Made by a program: the position numbers and the translations under genes. From Daucus carota subsp. sativus (lineage: Eukaryota > Streptophyta > Magnoliopsida > Apiales > Apiaceae), in NCBI RefSeq assembly GCF_001625215.2, contig NC_030389.2, positions 41,405,454 through 41,469,453 of the forward strand: 64,000 nucleotides of DNA. Direction: 5' to 3'. Shown here one piece after another: positions 10,434 through 23,143 of the stretch. Within the stretch, counting starts at the first letter, position 1; each line of letters starts with the position of its first letter. The notes under the pieces are model-generated. The model was not told where the DNA came from, did no database searches, and saw nothing but the letters and a program-made list of their open reading frames with translations.

Positions 10434-13400
10434 ATGGGCCACGGAGGATATAACAAGCGCAAACCGCCGGCGAATAATCGGCGGCCCAAAGGCGCCACCG
10501 CTGCCATTGACAAGCCCAAGCCCAGTAAGTCCAAGTCGTCTGGCTCTCTCAAGAACCAAATTCGATCCACCGAGCGTTTTCTCCGTAAGGTATATCACTT
10601 TTAATCTATACTTACATAGTTATACACACACATGTGTGTGTCTATATATATGAAGCTGGGTTAGTTGTTGTAGTAAGTTGTTATAATTTTTTAGTTAATT
10701 GAATTATTATTGCCTCTTTTGAGTATTGTTTAGGTCTTCTGGTAGGATATTTTTCGTGATTTCGGAATAATGTGAAGTTTTAGTTAGTGTGCTCGAAGTG
10801 CGGGAATTGTTTAAGTTTGGTATGGGAGTTTTTGTAATTCAAGCAAAGATTTAGTTGGTTCCAAGCTAATGATGTACATAAGAACAAAGATGGCCGCGTG
10901 TCTTTTACCGTAACTTAGTTTAATATGTGCTATATACGAGTTTTAACTTTTGCGGGGCAAGGGCCAAGGCTTTACTCATCAGTATGCTTTGCACAAGTTT
11001 TGCTTATTGGTTTTATGTTGATGGTAATTGAAACATAATTGGTACTAGTATGTACATTGTTGAGGTTTGATTTGGTTAATCGGATGGCGTTATTGTAATT
11101 AAGGTCAAAAGTGCAATTTTATTGATTGTTCTGGAAATATGGAAAATAATCATAATTCGTAGATCAGATTAAATGGAAAATTATTAATTTGGTGGACATT
11201 TTCAATTTTTGTTTAGGTGTAATTATATTTTCTTTGTTAGGAGAAATTGGTTTGTCCGAAGTTTATGTGAATTTGGTTATGATGAATATCTTTTTTACAA
11301 AATGTTAATTATAGCTTTAGCTGGTTTGCATTTGAACAATGGAATCCTTATTCGCCTCAGTTGGTGTTAGATCAGCATAGAATATGACTTCTGTTAGTGC
11401 TATGCAGACACCTAGATATTTTCTTTGTTACCAAGACTCTTCAGTTTTGCCATCATACCCCCGTCAGGCATGACATGGGTGTGGGTGTGGGATTTGAGTT
11501 GGATCTTTCTTGTTAAAAACATATACATGCTTTACTTCTTTGAGGAGATCTATTTCCCTTTTCATTAAATTTTTTGTAATACAATTATATTCATTAGATA
11601 TGTGTGTGTGTGTTATATATATCTATTGCAGTTATTATGTTCTTAGGTACATATGTCAATACTGAATCTAGTGAATTATTTTTAGGATCTTCCTGCCGAT
11701 GTTAGAGAGGTCCAAGAAAAGAAGTTAGAAGAGCTCAAGAAGCAGATAGAACTTCAGACACGTTTGGTTAATGAACGGAAAACATTTTTGCTGGATAGAA
11801 AAAAAAAGTTTTTCGGTAAATCTATTTCTGTAATTCACATTTCGTACTGTTATTATTTTGATTCCTCATTTGACACATTCTAAAATGCAATGGGTTCCAT
11901 TTTGTGCATGAATATGTGGGTAATGGTCAGAGAGGAGGAAAATTGAACGGAGAATGAGACGTCTGGAAAAACAGCATCGTATTTCAGCAGGACAGACCCA
12001 AGAAGCTGAGATATCTGATCAGCTTTTAAAACTGAAAGAGGACCTTGAATATGTTAGGGTAAGCCATAGTGGACACTGCACACCCTTGCAGCTAACTGTT
12101 TATTTCATCTACCTATTATTGCATTAGTGAAACTTAGGGCATCATAAGTTCTGAATCTTCTACTAATGGCTACATGTACTTCTATAATATATTTTTTAGC
12201 ATTTGATGTTTTATGTATAACAATGAGCTTATTACACCGCCTTGGTAGCTGATGGAAGTCACAAAATGCACGTTTTAATGATAATATGTTAAGCACCAGA
12301 ATTTGTGCTGCATCTTCATCCATAAGAGCACATTTTGTTTAATCAAGCATCTGGTAAGATGTCTCTGATTAATTAGTTACATTACAAGGATATCTTCGTG
12401 ATAGGATTTCGAAACTTCTGAGGATCATGGCAAATGATTATAAGAAATTTATATGTATGTGTGTGTGCATGTGCACATTAATATATAAACCTTGATAATT
12501 TTTTACGAGATACAAATATAGTACAAGTTTGTCCAATATAACTGTCATTGTGGTGCTATCTTATGACACAGGGAACTCTTCTTACAGATAGAAGAACACT
12601 TTATTCATCTTGTTATCACCATATCAATATCCAGAGGATGCAATAGCAATCTGTTATCTTGTGAATTTTGAGCCAAAGCTCAATAGTGAATACTAAGGCT
12701 GACTTTTGACAAATTCGTGAATGTATTGTGTGTGCATAGCAATCCTGCCTTAGTACCTTAACTAGCAAAATCCCGTCATTGTTTTTGATACAATGTACAG
12801 CCTCAAAGAGAAGTGAGTTGACGTGCACTAAAGAGAGAGACAGGGACTCTCCATGTTGTTTTTACTGGTCCTTCATTGTGTTTTCTTCTTTTAAATTTTG
12901 TCTGGTGTGCGATAACTAATACTAACTCCATCCCATAAACAAGTCTCTTTTGGAGATTCCCCCCCACAAAACGCTGTCCATATCAAGTTTCAATACAATT
13001 TTAATGATCAATTATTCAATTCCTACTACTTTTCTTGTATTTACTTATTTCCAAGAAAAAAATGGACTATTTTCCATTGATTTAGTGCTTAGAGTCAAAT
13101 TTTGTATTGGAATTAGTTCTGTACTCATTAATTCAAGGTAATTAATGAGGATGCAAACTATGTTTAATGTTAAAGTTTCTTAGTATGCGTAATTTTTTCT
13201 TAAAAAGCGTATTATGGGATGGAGTACCTTTATTTCTTATGGTTGAGTAACTTGGGGTGTTTTTGGCCTCACACGTACACACTGCATTTTGCTTTCATGT
13301 AGAATTTATTTAATGTGACTTTCAACCAGATGTAGTGTGCTCATAGTTGTAAACATTTATTTGATAGCTTATCATTTATATTCATAGTTCTTTGTGGCAA

Positions 13401-14833
13401 CAGTATTCTGTGACAAGTACGCGCTAGCTGCACTTTTACTTATTATTTAATACTTTGTAACTAAAATTTGTGATTTGCTTACAAGTTAGAAGTCTTTAAG
13501 GTATTGTTTATAAATATAATTGTTGACTCTACTTGCTGAAATACAGTACACATATACAATTTGCATGTAGAGGATGACTTTTGCGTAGGTGCAAATACAG
13601 TTTTGTTGTCTCTACGTCTTGTTAGTTGGCACTGTTAGAAACATTTAACTTTTATAGAGAGCGTGACTTTGATGTCAGGCAAAATATATACTTAATTGAA
13701 GGAATATGTCAATAAAGCAAATATGAGTATACACAGAGTGACAGACGTGTCCATGTTCTTTTATGTGAGTATGTTGGCATGTCAATGTCCTTGTAAAACA
13801 ATCCCCTTGTGTTTTACATGATCCCTTCTTTCAGCATGTCCATGTCCTTCGAAACAACCCCCTTGCATTTTTGCCCACATACTGACACAGGAAAATAAAT
13901 GGAAAAAAGCGAGCTCCAAAACATGCACCCTACCTTTTCTGCACGACTTTTTAAACTGTGCTTTCAATGTTGGAGTGCTTTTGTCTCATTTAATTATTTG
14001 GCATAGCATACAGTACATTCTAATATACCCTAAAATACTGGTCGTTGCAATTTCAAGTTCTTGCAAAATGTGTAATATTCCCAATTGAAGAATCAAAAAT
14101 TGATGTGGGTCATTGCATATAAAATAGTTTAGCGACTTAATACCCAAACACTATGCATCTGCACATATTTATTTTACTGGCCAGTGTCCTCTCCCATTCT
14201 CATTCAAGTTGGACTCTTATAATCTTTGTTTCAACTTACAAATCACCTTAATTATCACTTGTGAGTTGTGATCTGTTTTTTGTAAGCAAATATAATTTGA
14301 GTTCATGGCACTAGAAATAAGTACTTCTTAACTAATTATTCTTTCTTTGTTTTTCTTCTGAGCTTAATTAGCTGAACTTTTAATGTGACCACAGTATTCA
14401 TTCTACCTTATTATATCCTCCATGCTATGTTTTAAGTTGCACTTAAATGAATATCATTTTAGTCCTTATTTTCAAATCTTATTTTATTATTCTTTTTACC
14501 AAAAAGCTGAAAGCCTAATCAATATATCTATTTTACTTGTGTAAATAGATACTATCTATTATTAATTTATTATGAAGAGAATTTAATGAACCATAAAAAT
14601 ACTTCTACAAACACTGCATCTTGGATCAGTTGGCAGCAGTATTGATCTCCTACCTACTTTTTAAGATTTGACTTGTAATTCGGGTTGAAGATCTAAGTAG
14701 GAATGTCACAGATGCTAAGATGTGCTTCTGAGTTATTTCTCGCTACAAGTTACTTTTAACTTGCCACTTCCAATTTTTTTTAAACTTATGATTCAGTTTT
14801 ATGGCATAATTTGTTATTTGGCAAACATACCAA

Positions 14834-14920
<87 letters not shown>

Positions 14921-16664
14921 GTTATTAGTTGATTTAGACTTACAAGTGATATGCACAAGCATGCCCTGGTACAAGAATTTTTTCTAGGCTCTATATATGC
15001 ACTAAGTTCAGCGTTTAGTTCAGTCACTAAAAACACACTTTCGTACCATAGTATGATACTTTCAAAGTTAAATCAGCTTCTCTGTGTACAATCTACTTCC
15101 TATAAGCTAAAGTTTTCTGTCCAATTAACTTGCAGTTCTTTCCTAAAAAGGAAAAATATGTACCTCTGTTCATGGGGGGTGATGATACGGAAACTGTTGA
15201 TAGGCGGAATGTTTTGCGGAAGCAGATCAAGGCAAATATAATTGCTGCTGCAGCAAGTGGGAAAGATTTAGAAGGTATGCTCATTTGCATACTTATTTTA
15301 GTTAGAATGCTAGAGTAGCTTACTGTTGCATATTAAGCATCGATCAGCTACACGATAGATGTCAACACATCAATTATTTATGTTTACTTGATTGCATCGA
15401 GAATCTATATGTAAACAAAGTTTCTAATTGTTATTTGGCAATACTTTTGGCTTTTAATTTCTAAATCGTAACTTTGTACTTATCTAGCTGATTACTTGTT
15501 CAGTTCTGTATGGTGCAGTAAACTTGTGTACCCATATCAGATGTGTATTCCTGATATTTTCTTGGATCTATAACAGAGACTGGGAGTGAGGATGATGGTC
15601 ATTTGGATCCAAGTGAAGATGACTTCTTTTTAATTGGAAGCTCCAGTGATGAAGCTGATGCAGATGATGAATGGACAGATAAAAGCACAAGGTACCTTGA
15701 CGTACATGTAATTTAATATTCAAGTTGGTAGTTAAGTTTGCAAATATATGGATTAGAACAGCATTTTAGCTATTTCTTTGTATGTGATAGTCAAAGATAC
15801 TGTGATAAAACAAAATATAGGAGTCCCGCTGAATATAGTATATAGGTGCCAAGCCATAATATATTTTGAAAGTAGAGTCTTGTTTGAAGATTATGTGACT
15901 TTATTTCAGGAACAAGTCTTAATAGTGCTCTATTATAAGTTTCTGAGGAAATTTACAGTAACGTACTTTATAATGTTATCTGCATGTTTAATTTCTGTTT
16001 CATATATATAATTGTTAGATGTATGAACAATGCCTTTGCCTTCAATTTTTATTTTTTACGAGCAGTCCTGAGTTGAAGACTTAATTTTTATTTTATTATT
16101 TTGGTGGCAGGGAACAAGCTTCTAGTACTTCTGGCAAAGCTGCATCTGGGATGTCAAGTGATGAGAAAACTCAGGTTTTTTAATTGACTTTTGCATTTTG
16201 ATACCTTATAATGTTGAAGGATGCTAGTGCGATCTTTTACTATTCTTGCTTTTGATGAATTGATGCAGCGGCAGTTATCTGCTCGTGCTTTAATGCCTCC
16301 ACCTGGGCCATCTAAAAGGTTAAGTTCAGTTAATGTAAAGCCCAGGTTTGAAGGCTCATCAAGCAAGAAACCATTCACACGCAGGCCTGAAGATTTCGCC
16401 TTGTCAAATAGCATGAGCGGATCATCCTTTAGAAACGATGGATACTCAAATTTACATGCTGGCAATAGGAGCAATCCGAGTTTAAATTTTAGAAATAGGG
16501 CAATTTCAAATCCACGCACTGACAACAATTTCAGTGGCAACTCTGGTGTCCGGAGAAACACAATTTCACTTACAAGCAACAGTAGCAATTTGAGTTCCAA
16601 CTCTGATGCTCGAAAACCGCGAAGAAAGAGACGGCCCAAGAAGAAAAAAGAGCAGGTAGTGTAA
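10434..16664 (+). CDS. EFG1: rRNA-processing protein EFG1 homologue
   Basis: A nucleolar factor of the Efg1 family, which in yeast acts in early 18S rRNA maturation in the small-subunit processome. Seven exons (10434-10589, 11686-11815, 11931-12058, 15136-15274, 15577-15691, 16111-16174, 16269-16664) stay in frame and give 375 residues. The Efg1 core covers roughly residues 38-165: [33 protein letters not shown], a long basic coiled coil, then [12 protein letters not shown]. The C-terminal half is an acidic Ser/Asp region, a Ser/Asn/Arg-rich linker and the basic tail [17 protein letters not shown], a likely nucleolar signal. I chose the ATG at 10434; an in-frame GTG lies upstream, but the family begins here. 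The final codons could instead be spliced at CAG/GTAGTG to an exon near 17087, which would change only the last two residues. Confidence 0.92.
10590..11685 (+). other. First intron of EFG1
   Basis: A 1.1-kb intron with T-rich sense-strand composition, a GTATAT donor and a TTTTTAG acceptor. It contains short TG/TA dinucleotide runs near 10626-10650 and 11601-11620. I see no gene or clear transposon in it. Confidence 0.7.
12925..13224. mobile_element. Stowaway-type MITE in EFG1 intron
   Basis: The left end (A)CTCCATCCCATAA and the right end TTATGGGATGGAG are inverted repeats, and TA dinucleotides flank both ends (12923-12924, 13225-13226). This matches the Tc1/mariner-derived Stowaway pattern. 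The element is about 300 bp and non-coding. Confidence 0.65.
14838..14914. repeat. (AT)n microsatellite
   Basis: About 38 uninterrupted AT dinucleotide units lie in EFG1 intron 3. The array is self-complementary and likely to vary in length between individuals. Confidence 0.97.
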
Positions 16665-17864
16665 TGCAGCACCAAGGCAGTAATTTTATTTTCTGTTAAA
16701 TGTACAGTTTAGATTCATGCTTAAGTGGGAGATTAGAAATTTTTTAGCTTGTTTTTGCTATTTTGGCGGAAAAGCGCAGGTAGTGTACTGTGTACATGTG
16801 GGCTACAAGGTAGTTTTCTTTTTGCTGGTAAGTGTATCGTTTGCTTGGAGTCATTGTTAGGTGAGAGGTTTAAAATTGTTTCTATACTGTTTCTGCCAGT
16901 TTTATGGTGATATAATGTGTCAAACCCAAAATCTGGTTCAGATTAGCTTTCGTTTTTCAAGGCACTAATATATAATTTGACAATTAGATTTACTGTTTTC
17001 TGATGTTGGATATACTGTTTAACTATGACATCATTTGTTGGGTGCCTGTTTTTGTAATAATTCATTTTGTGATATTTTGTGTGCAGGCATGAATGAGGGA
17101 ATCTGCGAATACCGGACAAAATGAAAAGAAATGCTGACACCGGATTTCTTTGGAAGGATTATGAAGCTTACTTTTAATTATATAGGGAAAATTGGAGAAG
17201 TCATCGACACTGACACTAATGCTCCATGCAAATTGAAAATTTTGGAGCTACGTTTTTGTTTAATCCGCTATCACTTCATATTGTAAAATTACATATTTTC
17301 ATGGGCTAGTCAAGGATTGACTGCTTTGTTTGTGGGATTAACTCAATTATTATTATTGTTTATTTTTGTTATTATTATGAATAGATTTGTAAGATGTAAT
17401 GATTTATAATTGTTAGATGAAGTGTTGTGTGATTGTGAAGTTGGTCAATGTCTTGGGCTGAGACGAGCTATTTTCTGGAGGAAAGAAAGTCATGAATTGA
17501 GGATAAAAAAGTGACTGAAAAGGGAAATCAACATTAAAAAATAATGAAATTTTACAAAATAATATAACAAACTAAGTTAGCTCAAAAAATTATTTTTGAC
17601 TTTAACTTTAAGCTGTTTCTTTTACTAAAAATCAATTTATAAATAATTACACAGAAAAGTATTTTCATCGAAAGTTAAAAATTATTTTGCCAGCTATAAC
17701 TCGTTCTTGAAATTAATTGCAGTTTAACAGTCTTTACTTTTAGACCCAATTGCAAATCGGGCTTGGGTAGCAGATGCCCCGAAAGCCCACAGACCCGAGC
17801 CCATTTATATATAAATTACTCTGTTCAAAAATCAGCTCTCTCCCGCCATTTACAATAGTATGAA
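16665..17864 (+). other. EFG1 3' region and PPR gene upstream region
   Basis: A 1.2-kb stretch between two genes on the same strand. It contains a near-repeat of the EFG1 terminal sequence: AG(C)GCAGGTAGTGTA occurs at about 16651-16664 and again near 16775. No gene is seen. The bases just before 17865 form the PPR gene leader. Confidence 0.5.
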
Positions 17865-19781
17865 ATGAATCACAAAGTACTTAACCTACTCAACCGATGT
17901 CACACTTTAAAAGACCTAAAATCTCTGCATTCTCGACTCGTAATCGAAGGCTCGGTGAACTCATCCGACATTCTTTTAAACAAAGTTCTCAGGTTTTATT
18001 TTCGTTACGGAGAAATCAACTATGCTCACAAGTTGTTTGATCAAGTTCCTGAACCAAATGCCTTTTTGTGGACTTCAATGATTCATGGGTATGTTGAGAA
18101 TAAGAAGTATGGTGAATCTTTTGGTATGTTTAGATGTATGTTGGGTCTGTCGATTCCGCCTTTGAATTTTACTGTTATGTCGGTGCTTAAGGCATTGGCT
18201 CGGAGTGGTGGATTGAAAGAGGGGGAGGCGGTTTATGGGTTTGTTCGGAAATGTGGGTTTGGTTTTGATGTGATGGTGCAGAATGCTGTGATTGATTTGT
18301 TCATGAGGTGTGGGGAAGTTGATTTGGCGAGATTGGTGTTTGATGAGATGAGTGAGAAGGATGTTGTTACGTGGAATTCGATGATATCGGGGTATGGAAA
18401 TAATGGTAGAGTCGATGTTGCACGTGAGTTATTTGAATGTATGGGGGAAAGAAATTTGATTTCTTGGACGAGCATTATTAGTGGGTATGTCAAGGGCGGT
18501 GATATGATAGAGGCACAAATTCTTTTCGAGGCTATGCCTACAAAAGACTTAGCTGTTTGGAATGTAATGATTTCTGGGTATGTCGACATTGGAGATCTTG
18601 ATGCTGCTGTCAATTTACTTGAAGCAATGCCTATGCATGAAGTCACAACCTGGAATATAATTTTATTGGGGTTTTGCAAGGCACATGACCTTAAATCTGC
18701 TAAAAGCTATTTTGGCAAAATGCGTTGTAAAAATGTTGCTTCGTGGACGATGATGGTAGATGGATATGTTAAATTAGGTGATTTGAACGAGGCCAGGCTT
18801 GTGTTTGAAGAGATGCCAGAGAAGAATCTGATTGCTTGGTCTACAATGATCGCCGGCTATGCCAAAAATGGGCAGCCACAGCGCGCTTTGGAGCTATTTG
18901 TACAGTTTAAGGAGCAGGGTATTAAGCCAGACGTAACTCTGATTATTGGTATTATCACGGCTTGCTCACATATGGGAATTTTAGATGTGGCTGAGTCGGT
19001 GATAAATGATTATATCGGACCCTCACTCTATTCTAATTTACATGTCATAACCAGTTTAATAGACATGTATGCAAAATGTGGCAGCATTGAGAAGGCTTGG
19101 AAAGTGTTCGAAACGACATCAGAAAAAGACTTGCTTTGTTATAGTACCATGATTGCAGCTTTTGCAAATCATGGATTGGGACATGAAGCCATTTCTTTGT
19201 TTCATGACATGCAAAGAGAGCATATAAAACCCGACGGTGTAACTTTTATTGGAGTTTTGAGTGCTTGTAACCATGGAGGTCTCGTTACGGAAGGGAGGAG
19301 GTTCTTCAAACAAATGATTGAAGAGTATGATACTCAACCAACAGAGAAGCACTATGCCTGCATGGTTGACCTCCTTGGCCGTGTTGGGTGCCTTCAGGAA
19401 GCACATAACTTAATAGCTAGCATGCCCATGGCACCCTCATCAGTTGTTTGGGGAGCTTTACTTGCAGCGTGTAGTGTCCATCGTAATGTTGAACTAGCGG
19501 AAATTGCAGCAGCTGAGTTATTTAAGATTGAGCCAGATAATTCCGGAAACTACATTCTTTTATCCAATATATATGCTTCAGCTGGACGATGGCGTGATGT
19601 TTCTAATGTGAGAGCAATGATCAGGTCTCAACGAGTGAGAAAAAACAGAGGTTCTAGTTGGATCGAGTTGGGAGCAGTTGTTCATGAGTTTGTCATGGCA
19701 GATAATTCACACAGACATGCCGATGACATATACAGTATCTTAGAATTGCTTACAGAAGATATGCAGCTTTCATATGTCTGA
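17865..19781 (+). CDS. PLS-class PPR protein with E/E+ tail
   Basis: A single-exon gene of 638 codons encoding a pentatricopeptide-repeat protein. Such proteins bind organellar RNA sequence-specifically; E/E+ members typically serve as site-recognition factors for C-to-U editing in plastids or mitochondria. Repeat motifs run almost end to end from about residue 35, for example DVVTWNSMISGYGNNGRVDVARELFECM, NLISWTSIISGY, DLAVWNVMISGY, NVASWTMMVDGYVKLGDLNEARLVFEEM and KPDGVTFIGVLSACNHGGLV. Near the C-terminus it reads SVVWGALLAACSVHRNVELAE, PDNSGNYILLSNIYASAGRW and GSSWIELGAVVHEF, the E and E+ region. There is no DYW deaminase domain, so any editing role would need a partner. The N-terminus lacks an obvious strong transit peptide. 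The exact target is unpredictable from inspection. Confidence 0.95.
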   Translation: MNHKVLNLLNRCHTLKDLKSLHSRLVIEGSVNSSDILLNKVLRFYFRYGEINYAHKLFDQVPEPNAFLWTSMIHGYVENKKYGESFGMFRCMLGLSIPPLNFTVMSVLKALARSGGLKEGEAVYGFVRKCGFGFDVMVQNAVIDLFMRCGEVDLARLVFDEMSEKDVVTWNSMISGYGNNGRVDVARELFECMGERNLISWTSIISGYVKGGDMIEAQILFEAMPTKDLAVWNVMISGYVDIGDLDAAVNLLEAMPMHEVTTWNIILLGFCKAHDLKSAKSYFGKMRCKNVASWTMMVDGYVKLGDLNEARLVFEEMPEKNLIAWSTMIAGYAKNGQPQRALELFVQFKEQGIKPDVTLIIGIITACSHMGILDVAESVINDYIGPSLYSNLHVITSLIDMYAKCGSIEKAWKVFETTSEKDLLCYSTMIAAFANHGLGHEAISLFHDMQREHIKPDGVTFIGVLSACNHGGLVTEGRRFFKQMIEEYDTQPTEKHYACMVDLLGRVGCLQEAHNLIASMPMAPSSVVWGALLAACSVHRNVELAEIAAAELFKIEPDNSGNYILLSNIYASAGRWRDVSNVRAMIRSQRVRKNRGSSWIELGAVVHEFVMADNSHRHADDIYSILELLTEDMQLSYV

Positions 19782-22700
19782 TGGGCAACTTGTAAAGTGC
19801 ACTTTTTTGTCCCTATAATATGGATATTGGCAGATCAAATTAGAGGTTAAAGGAATGTGTCCTGCGGCACATTCACAGATTTTTTGAAAGTAGATTTCTA
19901 ATGTCAACCAAACGGTTCATATTCGGAACCTTAGTGTAGCCACACATCTTGTAGAATAATCTGTATTATCAACTAATTTAGTGATTATTGGATATTAAGA
20001 AACAGATAATTGACTGATTCTGATCAATATCTTAATTACTTTAGGCAATGAAGGGCGTTTTGTCAGGTGTGAACATATGAAAAAGATAAAAGGTACATCA
20101 AAGAACCTGCTGTGAAGTGAATCCTCGATAGAATATCTGGATTTGGAAATTAGCTCTTCTAAAGTGGTATATCTCACTCTTTGAGGTTCTCTTTCTCCCT
20201 CTCTTACTATATTCGGAAGAAAATTGCTGTCTCAATTATGGAGGAGGTAGCACAATATTGATACCCTTTGCTTAGTGTGATGTTTAGGCTACTATTTACC
20301 CAGTAATGCACATTTTTTTTATATAGATATTTCTGTTGAGCATCTGAGTTCATATAAAAAAATTGTTTTCTTACTCATCAGTTTTCTTAATACATTTATC
20401 TTCATGATTGATTTGCTAAGCTACTATAGTGTCCGCCATAAGAGACTCCTGCCTGCACCAAAACCAATTATGATGATTATGTAATACAAGAATTGAAATA
20501 CCGTGTTACAATAAAATGTGAAGGAACATGGACAAAGGATTAGGGAGAGATCAAGAATGATATAAAAGGAAGTGGTACACATATAAATACGTCTTTAGAA
20601 AACTAAAATATGAAAAAGATTTCCTGGAAGTGCCAGACACATAACTCTTGAAGGTAAGTACCACATTCCAAGCTTAACATAATGTTTGCTTTGACAATAG
20701 ATGAGACTGATGAAATAGATTTAGTTTCTGTTCTGTTAGCAGAATCCGAATGGGACAAGAATGAAATTACTTATTAGTCATTTTGTCGACATTCTTAGTT
20801 ACTAAAACGACGGGTATACCCCCAACCTATATTTTAAGAGTAAATCATCCACTCTGTACAGGTTGAGTTCTTGTATGGGAAGGGTGTGGGAAAAGTCTAG
20901 GTGTACAGGACTTTACCTTCTATATTTGATGGTTCATATTTGTGACCTACCCGGCTACCAGATAACAAGTAGTCATTTGACCAATATGTCAGGTATGTCC
21001 TTGTGGTCATGTTTCTAACTTTATGCAAATTGTATTAAACTTGATGTTAAAAGAGTACAAAAGATTGCATTCTTGGAATATTAATTCTGCACCAGATAAA
21101 AAGAGATGAACCCTTCATCTTTATATAAGTTTGAAATATTCTATGCTTCCACCTTCGAGTAAACAATTGGTGAGATGTTTGCTTTGTCGCACAGCGCTCC
21201 AAAACAATCATCACTTTCCAACCAATATTCATTAAGATATATAATACAAAGCACAAAAAATTTGTACACTGCTCAATGAGATTCTCTTACTTTCTGACTT
21301 TGAGTTTACTTAGAAGAGCTCCATTCATACCCACCACCAAGTAGCAGGGCTTATTGACTAAGAAAAAACTCAATTGCCCTTTCTGCAAAATCGTGCAAGG
21401 ATGTCAACAGTTTTTTTTGAGAACACAAATACATCAACTTAGAAAACTATAAACAAATATATATATTACACGCGTAGGCTAACAACTAACAAGTTGGGTT
21501 CACTGGCTGTCTCTTTCAGTTTAGTTGGACATTTTTCTTTTTTTGCTAAATGAGGTTACACATTTTTACTTGTGGTTTTTATAAAGTTTAGATATTTGGT
21601 GGAAAGAACTAAGTACTGTTGTCTGCAATCTGAAACCCTTCTTGCACAACTGTCTATTGATGTTAAACATTGACGTCTCCAATATTCATGTCTACTGTTC
21701 GATGTTGCCATTTGCTAGTCCTGAATTTATCAAGTTAACATTTGCTAAGTTTCATTCCTACTTTGTGACAGTTTAGTGATGACATTTATGTTCTATATAA
21801 GTTTATTTCTGTTGCTATTTTTACTCGTTGTAGTCCCATATGTGTGCACCCTACCAGTCTGAATTCCCTCCCTTTTATGTCCAGAAGAGGTGTGACATAA
21901 CCTTTGAATTACAATAACATAAAGATGCTAAGCCTTTATGTTTTCACAGTTCTTACGTCTTAAAAGAGTACTGGAATGTTATAGTCTTTGAATAGGTTTT
22001 TTCTTATGCAGTCCTCATAATAGATTAACATCTTACTATATTATATATTATATATCATAAACATGCAATTATTTGATGAACATTAGATTTCAATTTTAAA
22101 TATAACTATTAGTTGTGATACAATCTCAAAAAGAACGCTGTCAAGCAATGAGCTATAATCTTTTAAAATCTTATAAAAAGAATGCTCGTTCTGGATTTAC
22201 TATTCAGACTAAAACTATAAGCAGAGATCAGTTAGTTTATAGTTCAGGAACTAATCCAAAATTTGGAGTTTGTTTCTCTTTACCATCTCATCTGTTATTT
22301 GATTGATAATGAAGGTTTGGCAATATCGATCTACACTAGAAGGCTTTAAGTACAGATTGGACTTATGTGTTGTCATATCCTGTTTTGCTGATAACTAATA
22401 ATTGCGGAGCTAGGTGTCAGATAATCGTTGGTCACTTTAATTAGAAGAACAATTCTCGGATAAGATTAGTGGTGATTTAGGAGAAATCTGGTTGAATAGA
22501 TATGCACTGTAGGGATTAGTGCATAAATTATCCTATGGATTACTTGATAAAACAAATTATTGGTTCTTGTCCCTAGTATAGTTTTACTCTAATGAATTGA
22601 CGACCCGGGAATACTGCGATTGGCATGGTTTTAGATGCGTTTTACATTGACCACGAAATATTACTCAGAGGATCATACTAGTATTCAACTTCCTGAAAGT

Positions 22701-23143
22701 TTCTTTTATGAACTTGGATTATGAATTTAAGCTGAAGAACACTTCCTGATAGATAAGCAGTAGGATATTTATGTTATCTGTGCTTTTATCTAGGACCAAC
22801 TATGTATCTTCTACTTGTATATGTATATGAAATAACTACTTTACATATAGTTCATACAATTAAAGCAAACAAACATGTATAACCAATTGGTCTGATAATA
22901 TATGTTACAACTTGCAAACAAGAACATTAAAATAAAAGCTCAAAACTAGTAGTGATCTTCTCGCCATATACAGCATAGAGAAACTATAACTTTTACAAGA
23001 AACTTTCACTTGCTAATTCCCCAGTTGGTACCCAGATAAAGGTAGTAAAAATCAGAAGTCTTTCGAGAACCCAAGCTGGAAATTTTCTTCAAAGAAGAGA
23101 TCTCCTCCACAGTTGCTTTTGTTTGTCATCGTTTGAGGGTCTT
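19782..23143. other. Gene-free intergenic stretch between PPR and Aux/IAA
   Basis: About 3.4 kb of AT-rich sequence between two genes whose 3' ends face each other. Open frames are all under 80 codons and resemble nothing I recognise. I see no bounded transposon. The outer ends should contain the two 3' UTRs. Confidence 0.5.

Larger units (their letters stand above)
12059..15135 (+). other. Large third intron of EFG1
   Basis: A 3.1-kb intron between the exon ending LEYVR and the exon beginning FFPKKEKY. It contains a Stowaway-type element at 12925-13224 and a long AT dinucleotide array at 14838-14914, listed separately. Open frames inside it are short or are translations of the AT array. Confidence 0.75.

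Noticed and set aside
14722..15036. ORFs rich in Ile-Tyr on both strands
   Set aside because: Translations of the (AT)n array inside EFG1 intron 3.
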